Positions 47,840 to 55,400 of a DNA stretch of 57,165 nucleotides are shown here, piece after piece. Where the stretch lies: contig JAGXHE010000011.1 in assembly GCA_024636445.1 (NCBI GenBank), forward strand, positions 1 to 57,165, read 5' to 3'. Position numbers and translations under genes: made by a program. Every line of letters starts with the position of its first letter. Position 1 is the stretch's first letter. This stretch comes from Sulfitobacter sp. GTDB lineage: Bacteria; Pseudomonadota; Alphaproteobacteria; Rhodobacterales; Rhodobacteraceae. The notes below the pieces were generated by a model. The model saw nothing but the letters and a program-made list of their open reading frames with translations, had not been told where the DNA came from and did no database searches.

Positions 47840-49654
47840 TCACTCTTCCCACCACCAGACTTCGGGCATGTAATTCGGCCCGTCGCCATAGATCGGCAGC
47901 ACTTCGGGGTGTTTCATCTCTTTGACATGGGCGATGCGTCCTTCGGTGAATTGCCAGAAGGGGATCACATAGCGCCCCGCAGTCAATACCCGGTCCAGCG
48001 CGCGGGTGGCCGAGACGAACTGTTCCTGTCCTTCTGCCCCCAGCATCGCGTCGATCATCGCATCGACTGCCGGGCTTGCGATGCCGGGCAGGTTGCGCGA
48101 GCCTTCGGCCGCGGCCGCCTCGCTGCTCCAGTAATAGCGCTGTTCGTTGCCGGGTGACAGCGACAGGGCGCGGCGGAAATAGGTCATGTCGAAATCGAAA
48201 CTGTTGGTGCGCGCCAGAAACTGCGCGTCGTCCACGGTTTCGATGCCGGCAGTGATGCCCAGCCGCGCCAGAGCGCCCACGTAGATGTCCGCGATGGCGA
48301 TGTTTTCGGTACTGCCCTTGGGCAACAGGATGTCGAAGGTAAACGGCGTGCCGTCGGGGCCGCGCAGGGTGCCCCCGTCGGCGGAAAATCCGGCCTCCTG
48401 CAACAGGTTGGTCGCCGCGCGCAGGTTGTCGCGGTTGCGGGCAGTGCCGTCCGAGACGGGCAGGGCGTAGCCGTCAAGCGTGCCTTCGGGCAACTCTGCC
48501 GCAAAGGGTTCGAGCAAGGCCGCCACCTCAGGCCCCGCTGGCCCTTCCTGCATCGAAAGGACGGAGTTCGAGTAATACGAGGTGATGCGGGGCTGCGCGC
48601 CCCCGGTCAGCGTGTCGTTGATGTATTCAAAGTTGAATGCATGGATCAGCGCCGCCCGTACCCGCCAGTCGTCAAAGGGCGCGCGGCGGGTGTTCATCGC
48701 AAGGCCGGTCATGCCCGATGGTTTGCCATGCGGAATCTCGGACTGCACCACAGCGCCGCTGAGCGCGCGGGGGAAATTGTATTGCGAGGTCCAGCTTTCA
48801 GCGTTGAATTCGCGAATGGCGGAAATCTCTCCCGCCTTGAAGCCTTCGAGCAGCACAGTGCCGTCGCCGTAGAAATCGATACGGATGTTGTCGAAATTGT
48901 GGGTGCCCCGACGCACGGGCACATCCGCGCCCCAGTAATCGGGGTTGCGGGTCAGTTGCACAAACCGTCCGCCCTCGTATCTGCTGACCACATAGGGTCC
49001 GCTGCCAAGGGGCACGTCAGCAAGCGGCGCACTGGCGAAATCGCGACCTTCCCACTGCGCTTTGCTGAGGATCGGGCGCATCCCTGCCAACAATGCCAAC
49101 TCGCGGTTGCCGGGATCGAAAGTGATTTTCACCGCGCGCGGCCCGTCTTTGGTGATCGAGGTAATCTGCGCCCACAGGCCGTGATATCTCGGGTGCCCTT
49201 CGGTGCCGAGCGTCTCGTAGCTCCAGATCACGTCCTCGATGGTGACGGGGGTTCCGTCAGAGAACGCCGCCTCGGGGCGCAGCACGAATCGCACTTCAGT
49301 GCGGTCCTCGGATACTTCGACCGATTCGGCCAAAAGACTGTACAAAGTGAACGGCTCGTCCAGTGTGCGACCCATCAAGCTTTCGTGTGTGAACTCGGCC
49401 AGTTGCCACGGCGCGTTGCCTTTGCGCACGAATGGATTGAGAGAATCAAACCCGCCTGTGTTGCCCAGCACGATAGACCCGCCACGCGGTGCATCGGGGT
49501 TCACATAAGGCAGAGACACAAAATCAGGTGGCAGCGCAGGGTCACCATACATAGCTATGCCATGCGCGGGCTCGGATACCGCCGCACCACCACCGAGAAT
49601 CAGTGCCGCCAAGACGAGGTTGCGAAGTCCTGTTTGGAAAATATTCGAGCCCAT
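47840..49654 (-). CDS. Extracellular solute-binding protein, family 5 (peptide ABC transport)
   Basis: A 604-residue secreted protein with a signal peptide (residues 1 to about 32). It is the SBP_bac_5 fold typical of oligopeptide binding proteins, closest in style to YejA (YVNPDAPRGGSIVLGN, RIDFYGDGTVLLEGFKAGE). It should capture peptides in the periplasm for an ABC importer. No permease or ATPase genes of that importer lie in the window, so it is an orphan. A strong orphan promoter/hairpin unit faces away from it just upstream. Confidence 0.92.
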   Translation of the reverse strand: MGSNIFQTGLRNLVLAALILGGGAAVSEPAHGIAMYGDPALPPDFVSLPYVNPDAPRGGSIVLGNTGGFDSLNPFVRKGNAPWQLAEFTHESLMGRTLDEPFTLYSLLAESVEVSEDRTEVRFVLRPEAAFSDGTPVTIEDVIWSYETLGTEGHPRYHGLWAQITSITKDGPRAVKITFDPGNRELALLAGMRPILSKAQWEGRDFASAPLADVPLGSGPYVVSRYEGGRFVQLTRNPDYWGADVPVRRGTHNFDNIRIDFYGDGTVLLEGFKAGEISAIREFNAESWTSQYNFPRALSGAVVQSEIPHGKPSGMTGLAMNTRRAPFDDWRVRAALIHAFNFEYINDTLTGGAQPRITSYYSNSVLSMQEGPAGPEVAALLEPFAAELPEGTLDGYALPVSDGTARNRDNLRAATNLLQEAGFSADGGTLRGPDGTPFTFDILLPKGSTENIAIADIYVGALARLGITAGIETVDDAQFLARTNSFDFDMTYFRRALSLSPGNEQRYYWSSEAAAAEGSRNLPGIASPAVDAMIDAMLGAEGQEQFVSATRALDRVLTAGRYVIPFWQFTEGRIAHVKEMKHPEVLPIYGDGPNYMPEVWWWEE

Positions 49655-49733
49655 TTTGGCGACAATTCCCTTCTGCCCATGTTTTGTTAGACCCAGCGGT
49701 AACTGGGGTTTCAGGTGATTTCAAACTTTTAGC

Positions 49734-49762
49734 TTGGCCCTCGGCCTTAGATTGCTTATAAA
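49734..49762 (+). promoter_or_regulatory. Sigma-70-type promoter for the candidate small RNA
   Basis: TTGGCC (49734-49739), a 17-base spacer, and TATAAA (49757-49762) match the -35 and -10 consensus at 4 and 5 of 6 positions with ideal spacing. Transcription would start near 49769. Confidence 0.6.
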
Positions 49763-49768
49763 GGTCTC

Positions 49769-49844
49769 ACTGCTCGATAGGTTTCTTGCCTGTATGAAAC
49801 CTGCCTCAATAACTTAACGCCAGCTTCGTGCTGGCGTTTTTTTT
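49769..49844 (+). ncRNA. Candidate small RNA (about 76 nt) or leader attenuator of bdhA
   Basis: From the predicted start the transcript would have a 7-bp hairpin AGGTTTC / GAAACCT (10-base loop, 49779-49802), a 13-base linker and a terminator hairpin with T8. No coding frame upstream on this strand needs that terminator: the gene to the left is divergent. The structure fits a free-standing small RNA. It could also be a bdhA attenuator, since bdhA begins 165 bases downstream. Confidence 0.55.
49816..49844 (+). terminator. Strong Rho-independent terminator
   Basis: AACGCCAGC and GCTGGCGTT form a perfect 9-bp stem with a TTCGT loop, and eight T residues cover the end. It is the strongest intrinsic terminator in the window and has no protein gene before it on the plus strand. 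Confidence 0.9.
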
Positions 49845-50009
49845 GGTCGGTTCGCTTGGTTGGGCGACATCTATCCGATTTTCCGCGATTGGTTCTCAGG
49901 GCAATGCCGATATGCGCACGGAACTGCGCCTTGCGGTTTGACGTTCCTTTTGCATGTGCAGCATGGCAAGGTTGGCTCAGCACATCAAAAACCTCGAAGG
50001 AGCATTCTC

Positions 50010-50795
50010 ATGGCCATCACAATGGACCTGTCCGGCAAAACCGCAGTTATTACCGGGTCCAACTCGGGCATCGGCCTCGGCGTCGCCAAGGAACTGGGCA
50101 AGGCGGGGGCCAATCTGGTTCTCAACAGTTTCACCGATTCCGAAGAAGATCACGAACTCGCCGCCGAACTGGCGCGCAGCCTGGGTGTCGATGTCCGCTA
50201 TATTCAGGCCGACATGTCCAAGGCCGAAGAGTGCCGCCGTCTGGTCGTGGCCGCCGGTGGCTGCGATATCCTGGTGAACAACGCAGGCATCCAGCACGTC
50301 GCCGCGATCGAGGAATTTCCCATCGACAAATGGAACGCGATCATCGCGATCAACCTCAGCTCGGCCTTTCACACCAGCGCCGTCGCCGTCACCGGTATGC
50401 GCGAACGCGGTTGGGGCCGCATCATCAACATCGCCTCGGCCCATGGTCTGACGGCGTCGCCCTACAAATCGGCCTATGTGGCGGCGAAGCATGGCATCGT
50501 CGGGCTGACCAAGACCGTCGCACTTGAAACCGCCACCGATCCGATCACTGCCAATGCGATCTGTCCGGGCTACGTGCTGACCCCCATCGTCGAAAAGCAG
50601 ATCCCCGACACGATGAAGGAATATAAAATGACCCGCGAAGAGGTGATCCAAAACGTGATGCTGACGCGCCAGCCCAGCAAGGAATTCGCCACCACCGAAC
50701 AGATGGGCGGCACCGCCGTGTTCCTGTGTTCCGACGCCGCGGCCCAGATCACCGGCACCACCATCAGCGTCGATGGCGGCTGGACCGCCCTTTGA
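50010..50795 (+). CDS. bdhA: 3-hydroxybutyrate dehydrogenase
   Basis: A 261-residue short-chain dehydrogenase that interconverts 3-hydroxybutyrate and acetoacetate with NAD. The cofactor motif is TGSNSGIGLG and NNAGIQHVA is the structural block. The catalytic Ser is in NIASAHG and the Tyr/Lys pair in SAYVAAKHG. ICPGYVLTPIVEKQIPD is typical of BdhA and separates it from other SDRs. GAAGGAG precedes the ATG at 50010; the longer open frame to 49860 covers the non-coding leader. A patatin gene follows, separated by a dispersed repeat. Confidence 0.93.
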   Translation: MAITMDLSGKTAVITGSNSGIGLGVAKELGKAGANLVLNSFTDSEEDHELAAELARSLGVDVRYIQADMSKAEECRRLVVAAGGCDILVNNAGIQHVAAIEEFPIDKWNAIIAINLSSAFHTSAVAVTGMRERGWGRIINIASAHGLTASPYKSAYVAAKHGIVGLTKTVALETATDPITANAICPGYVLTPIVEKQIPDTMKEYKMTREEVIQNVMLTRQPSKEFATTEQMGGTAVFLCSDAAAQITGTTISVDGGWTAL

Positions 50796-50846
50796 TTTCA
50801 TCTTGCCCCTTAAACTCCCGCCGGAGGCATCCCGAAGCCTCCGGCG
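50796..50846 (+). repeat. Dispersed intergenic repeat, copy C
   Basis: Immediately after the bdhA stop codon: TTTCATCTTGCCCCTTAAAC, then TCC, and a perfect 10-bp stem CGCCGGAGGC / GCCTCCGGCG with an 8-base loop. The leader matches copies at 8778 and 16735. The hairpin ends 16 bases before the patatin start codon and may limit or modulate its expression. Confidence 0.75.
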
Positions 50847-50862
50847 CGCGCAAAGGCCACCA

Positions 50863-51894
50863 ATGACACGCAAACGCATCAATCTGGCTCTGCAAGGGGG
50901 CGGCGCACATGGCGCTTTCACCTGGGGCGCACTCGACCGTATCCTCGAAGACGACCGTATCGAAATCGCCGCCATTTCCGGCACTTCTGCGGGGGCCCTG
51001 AATGGCGCTGCGTTAAAGTCCGGCATGGTCAAGGGCGGGGTCGATGGCGCACGCGAGGCACTCGATGCGCTGTGGCTTGAGGTTGCGGGCCTGCAAGGGG
51101 TCGGGGTCGACAGCTGGATGGCGCCCTTTGGTGTGCGCAATGTCAGTCAGGCGATGGAGATGAACCCGCTTTACCTGATGGGCGAGATGATCAACCAAAG
51201 TATATCGCCCTATGCGTTGGGTCCGTTCTATTCCAATCCTCTCAAGTCGATTGTCAGCGCCTTTGACTACGACAACGTCTGTGCCGACGAAGGCCCGGAA
51301 TTCTTCGTCAACGCCACCCGCGTGCGCAATGGCAAGCTGCGCGTTTTCGCCGCCGAGGAGGTCACCGCCGATGTCATCATGGCCTCGGCCTGTTTGCCGA
51401 CGCTGTTTCAGGCGGTGCAGGTCTTTGACAGCCAGACCGGGCGGACCGAGGCGTTCTGGGACGGAGGGTACACCGGCAACCCGGCGCTTTTCCCGTTCTT
51501 TGCCAAAGGATTGCCTGCCGACATTGTGGTGATCAACATCAATCCGCTGGAACGCGAAGACGTACCCTATACACCGCAGCAGATCCAGAACCGGATCAAC
51601 GAGATCAGCTTCAACTCGTCTCTGCTGCGCGAGATGCGCGCGATTGCCTTGGTTCAGCGGCTGTTGGACGAGGGCACCCTGCCCGAAGAGCGGATGTCGC
51701 GGGTGAACATGCATATGATCGCCGACGACGATTTGATGAACGATCTGTCGGTGGCCACCAAAACAGTGCCCAACGGCTATGTTCTGGGGCGTCTCAAGGA
51801 GGCGGGCCGTGCGGCGGCGGATGGCTTTCTGGACCAGCACTTCGACGATCTGGGCCAACGCTCCAGCATCGACATGCGGGCGATGTACGGCTGA
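50863..51894 (+). CDS. Patatin-like phospholipase family protein
   Basis: A 343-residue cytoplasmic lipid acyl hydrolase. The oxyanion loop GGGAHG is at residues 12-17, the nucleophile Ser42 in GTSAG, and Asp200 in DGG forms the dyad. Bacterial patatins are phospholipases or esterases; neighbouring bdhA suggests a role in polyhydroxybutyrate granule turnover, an inference from position only. The ATG at 50863 has AAAGG upstream; an earlier frame from 50773 covers the bdhA end and repeat. The stop is 4 bases from that of convergent DUF502. Confidence 0.92.
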   Translation: MTRKRINLALQGGGAHGAFTWGALDRILEDDRIEIAAISGTSAGALNGAALKSGMVKGGVDGAREALDALWLEVAGLQGVGVDSWMAPFGVRNVSQAMEMNPLYLMGEMINQSISPYALGPFYSNPLKSIVSAFDYDNVCADEGPEFFVNATRVRNGKLRVFAAEEVTADVIMASACLPTLFQAVQVFDSQTGRTEAFWDGGYTGNPALFPFFAKGLPADIVVININPLEREDVPYTPQQIQNRINEISFNSSLLREMRAIALVQRLLDEGTLPEERMSRVNMHMIADDDLMNDLSVATKTVPNGYVLGRLKEAGRAAADGFLDQHFDDLGQRSSIDMRAMYG

Positions 51895-51898
51895 AGGT

Positions 51899-52606
51899 CT
51901 ATTCCTCCGGCTGGCTGGGGTCCTTGGCGTTCGGATAGACCAGCCCCGCCGAGATCACCAGTTTCGCGGCGTCCTCGACGCTCATGTCCAGTTCGATCAC
52001 GTCCTCTGTCGGGAAATACAGCAAAAATCCCGAAGTCGGGTTCGGAGTCGTCGGCACAAAGATCGACAACAGCCCGTGCGGCGCGCCCGAGCGGCGTGAG
52101 ATTTCGCCCTTGGCAGGCGTCGAGATAAAGCCGATGGCCCATATGCCACGGCGGGGGTATTCGATCAGGCAGGCCTTTTCGAAGCTGCGCTCGGACTGGG
52201 CAAAGACGGTTTCCGAGATCTGCTTGATGCCCGAATAGATTGACCGCACCACCGGGGTGCGTTCCACCATGCTTTCGCCAAAGCGCAGGACCGAGCGGCC
52301 GATCAGCCCTTTGGCCATCCAGCCGACCATGATGGTGAACACCAGAAAGATGATCACGCCGATGCCGCGCACGTTGATCTGCGAATCGCGCGCCAGACCA
52401 AAGTAATCCTGGATCAACCGGTCGGGATGATAGGCGCGCGGCACGAACGGCAGCACAAAGCCGTCGATCCAGCCAACCACCGCCCAGATCAACCAGATGG
52501 TCAGGCCCACGGGCGCAATCACCACCAGCCCGGTCAGGAACGACGCACGCAGACGCGCAAACATGCTGACCTTGCGGCGTGGTTCCTCGTCAAAAGGTGT
52601 GTTCAT
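51899..52606 (-). CDS. DUF502 family membrane protein
   Basis: A 235-residue protein with two strong helices (about residues 21-48 and 80-100), matching the DUF502 family of bacteria and plants. Conserved blocks include LTGLVVIAPVGLTIWL, VERTPVVRSIYSGIKQ and FLLYFPTEDV. The plant relatives (LIKE COV) affect vascular patterning; the bacterial role is unknown. It is convergent with the patatin gene. The gap of 112 bases to psuG shows no gene. Confidence 0.92.
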   Translation of the reverse strand: MNTPFDEEPRRKVSMFARLRASFLTGLVVIAPVGLTIWLIWAVVGWIDGFVLPFVPRAYHPDRLIQDYFGLARDSQINVRGIGVIIFLVFTIMVGWMAKGLIGRSVLRFGESMVERTPVVRSIYSGIKQISETVFAQSERSFEKACLIEYPRRGIWAIGFISTPAKGEISRRSGAPHGLLSIFVPTTPNPTSGFLLYFPTEDVIELDMSVEDAAKLVISAGLVYPNAKDPSQPEE

Positions 52607-52718
52607 CGGGTTCCCGGAAATAGGTGGATTAAGTGATCCAGCGGCAGACGGTTCAAAATAGGGGCTTTGCTCAGGGCCTACAACACCGACACTGCGGCTG
52701 TATCAAGCCCTTTTGCGG

Positions 52719-53627
52719 CTATCTGGTCAATTCGACAGCAATTTGTGCGGCCAGTCGTGCATTGTTGCGCACAAGTGCAATGTTTGCGGTCAGCGACCGG
52801 CCTTCGGTCAGCTCGAAGATGCGTTGCAGCAGGAACGGCGTGACCGACTTGGCGCTGATGCCTTGCGCATCAGCTTCGGCCTGAGCCTGTGCGATGATCG
52901 GGGCCAGCACGTCGGGGGCGATTTCGTCCTCGGCGGGGATCGGGTTGGCGATCAGTTGCCCGCCCGGCAGCGCCAGACGTGCCCGCATCTTGTGGGCGTT
53001 TGCAATCTCGGCGGGGCTGTCCATGCGCAGCGGCGCGTCAAAGCCTGCGCTGCGCGACCAGAACGCGGGCAGGGCGTCCTGACCGTAGGCGATGACCGGC
53101 ACGCCTTGGGTTTCCAGCACTTCGAGGGTCTTGGGAATATCCAGGATCGCCTTTGGCCCCGCGGCTACGACGGTCACGGCGGTCTGCGCCAGTTCCATCA
53201 GGTCGGCGGAGATGTCAAAGCTTTGGTCCGCACCCATGTGCACACCGCCGATGCCACCCGTGGCAAAGACGCCGATATCGGCCAGACGTGCGGCGATCAT
53301 GGTGGCAGCGACAGTGGTGGCGCCGGTGCGTCCTTGTGCCATGCACACCGCCATATCGGCGCGGCTGAGCTTGGCCACGTTTTTGGCCTGTGCCAGCGCC
53401 TCAAGCTGCGCGTCGGACAGACCCACGTGCAGACGCCCCGAGATCACCGCCATCGTTGCAGGCGTGGCCCCGGTGCTGCGCACGTCTTCTTCAACCTGTC
53501 GCGCGACCTCCAGATTTTGCGGATAGGGCATGCCGTGGGTGATGATCGTGCTTTCAAGGGCGACGACGGGCGCGCCGCTGGCTTGGGCATCGGCGACTTC
53601 GGCGGAACGGGCGTAGGAATGGGTCAA
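52719..53627 (-). CDS. psuG: Pseudouridine-5'-phosphate glycosidase
   Basis: A 302-residue enzyme that splits pseudouridine 5'-phosphate into uracil and ribose 5-phosphate. Family signatures include ALESTIITHGMPYP near the start, GGIGGVHMGAD and the C-terminal FELTEGRSL. It uses a TTG start overlapping the psuK stop codon (TTGA), with AGGAG 10 bases upstream inside psuK, so translation is coupled. Psu genes salvage pseudouridine from RNA breakdown. Confidence 0.95.
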   Translation of the reverse strand: MTHSYARSAEVADAQASGAPVVALESTIITHGMPYPQNLEVARQVEEDVRSTGATPATMAVISGRLHVGLSDAQLEALAQAKNVAKLSRADMAVCMAQGRTGATTVAATMIAARLADIGVFATGGIGGVHMGADQSFDISADLMELAQTAVTVVAAGPKAILDIPKTLEVLETQGVPVIAYGQDALPAFWSRSAGFDAPLRMDSPAEIANAHKMRARLALPGGQLIANPIPAEDEIAPDVLAPIIAQAQAEADAQGISAKSVTPFLLQRIFELTEGRSLTANIALVRNNARLAAQIAVELTR

Positions 53628-54511
53628 TTGGGTGTGTCTCCTGAAACGTAGATTGCGGCGGCTTCCAATGCTTGGGCCAGTGCTGCGTGGCGGTCGGCGC
53701 CGCGGGCTTCGGCGGCGATATGGGCTGCCATGAATGTGTCGCCTGCGCCGGTCACGCGGGTGACCAGCACTTGCGGCGGTGTGGCGTGGATGACGCCGCC
53801 TGCAGCGTCGCCTTCGGCGGCGTCTTGTCCGCCGTTGGTGACCAGAACGCGGGCAGCGCCCCGCGTCAGCAGGGCGGCGGCGGCTTGGGGTGCGTTGTCG
53901 AAGGTGGTCTGGCAGAGCAGTCCGGCTTCCTCGCAGTTCACGTAAAGCGTGCCACGGGTATTGTTGAGGAAGGGCGTCAGCCGCTCGGCTTTGCCCGGTG
54001 ATGCCGGGGCCACGCGCAGATCGGCCTGTGCCAAGGCGTCACCGCTTGCGATCTCGGCCAGCAGTTCCAGCGTCAGATTGCCGTCGAGCGCCACCAGCCC
54101 GGTATAGGGCGCAGGCAAGGTGCCATCGGTCAGCGGGCGCAGGATCTTGGCGCCTGCGGCCTCAAGCGAATGGGCATCGGCAATCGCCGCGATCAGCCCG
54201 TTGGCACCTTCGACGGCCATATAGCGGTCGGTCGGCAGATCGTCAGAGCGGTAAACGGTCGTGGTGATCATCCCGCGCGCAGCGCAGGCTGCCATCAGCT
54301 CGCAGCCTTCGGGATCTCGGCCTATTGCGGTCAGCAGCGCAGGCGTCAGACCAAAGCGCGCCAGCGTCATCGCGATGTTCATCGCGACGCCTCCGGGCAG
54401 GCGGGTGATCCGTCCCGGCACGTCCGAGCCTTGCCGCATGACCGAGGCAGAGCGCCCGATCACGTCCCACAGGACCGATCCGATACACAAGATGTCAGCT
54501 GACTTTTTCAT
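53624..54511 (-). CDS. psuK: Pseudouridine kinase (PfkB family)
   Basis: A 295-residue PfkB-type sugar kinase with the N-terminal GSVLWDVIG and PGGVAMNIA blocks and the C-terminal signature VTGAGDTFMAA, whose Asp is catalytic. PfkB members act on many nucleosides and sugars. The coupled psuG gene makes pseudouridine the likely substrate. It phosphorylates it at the 5' position so PsuG can cleave the product. No dedicated transporter for pseudouridine is beside them. Confidence 0.92.
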   Translation of the reverse strand: MKKSADILCIGSVLWDVIGRSASVMRQGSDVPGRITRLPGGVAMNIAMTLARFGLTPALLTAIGRDPEGCELMAACAARGMITTTVYRSDDLPTDRYMAVEGANGLIAAIADAHSLEAAGAKILRPLTDGTLPAPYTGLVALDGNLTLELLAEIASGDALAQADLRVAPASPGKAERLTPFLNNTRGTLYVNCEEAGLLCQTTFDNAPQAAAALLTRGAARVLVTNGGQDAAEGDAAGGVIHATPPQVLVTRVTGAGDTFMAAHIAAEARGADRHAALAQALEAAAIYVSGDTPN

Positions 54512-54584
54512 CCGCGCTTCATGGCCTGCGCCGCTGCGTCTTGCAAGATGTTCGGGCGCGCTTTTGCGCTAAACTATTCTGGTA

Positions 54585-55400
54585 CTATTCTGGCACTTTA
54601 AACGTCAGCGCAGCCCACAGGGTTTCCCACACCGCATCCTTGTCACCCGAATAGGGGCGCAGCACGACGGCATCCAGCAGGTATTCGCTGCCCGGTGTCA
54701 CCGGAATGCTGGCCACGCCATCGGCATTGGTGCGCGTCAGGGTCACTTCGACCTCGCCATCCGGCTTGCGGTGAAAGATTTCCACCTGTGCATCGGCGCG
54801 TGGCTGCGCCTTGTAGAGCACCTGTACCTGCATGGTGCCATCGAAGGCGGCGGAATAGGGATTGGTCAGGGCGACAAATTCGGTCTCCATCCCGGTGACC
54901 ATATCGGTGCCTTCGCCATTGCCCACTGCCACCAGCGATTTGACGAAACGGGCATAAACCTCGCGGAAATCCTGTTGGGGCCAACCGGCGGCGAGATGAG
55001 CGGGCTCGGCGATCTTGAAATCCTTATGTTCGGCGAAGGCCATGAATTTTTCCCACTCGGCGTATTTCAACGATGATTCAGTGGATTGATAGACCAGAAC
55101 CATCAGCCCATCGACGGAGGGTGCTGCGGCGGCCAAAGCGGGAATATTGCCCAGACGTCCCTCGACAGGCACGCTTGCCTCGCCCATGATCATGTCGAAG
55201 CGCACGATGTTGTTGGCGAAATAGGCCAGCGTCGAGCCGACAAATTCCTCGCCGTTCTTGAGGTCTGCGGTCAATTCGCCTGCGGTTTCGACTTGATACT
55301 CGTGCGGTTCGATCCACAACTCATGGGCAGAGACCGTACGGGCGCCCGCAAGGGGGCCACACAAGACAGCGGCGATAAACAAGAACTGGGACAGGCGCAT
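54585..55400 (-). CDS. DUF4198 domain exported protein
   Basis: A 271-residue periplasmic protein with a signal peptide ending at VSAHELW; the mature N-terminus thus starts near His, as in metal-related proteins of this family. It resembles DUF4198 proteins, which are sometimes linked to nickel or cobalt uptake. AAAAGG lies 8 bases before its ATG. That start codon shares two bases with the ATG of the divergent HupE/UreJ-like gene, so their promoters must lie within each other's coding sequence. Confidence 0.85.
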   Translation of the reverse strand: MRLSQFLFIAAVLCGPLAGARTVSAHELWIEPHEYQVETAGELTADLKNGEEFVGSTLAYFANNIVRFDMIMGEASVPVEGRLGNIPALAAAAPSVDGLMVLVYQSTESSLKYAEWEKFMAFAEHKDFKIAEPAHLAAGWPQQDFREVYARFVKSLVAVGNGEGTDMVTGMETEFVALTNPYSAAFDGTMQVQVLYKAQPRADAQVEIFHRKPDGEVEVTLTRTNADGVASIPVTPGSEYLLDAVVLRPYSGDKDAVWETLWAALTFKVPE

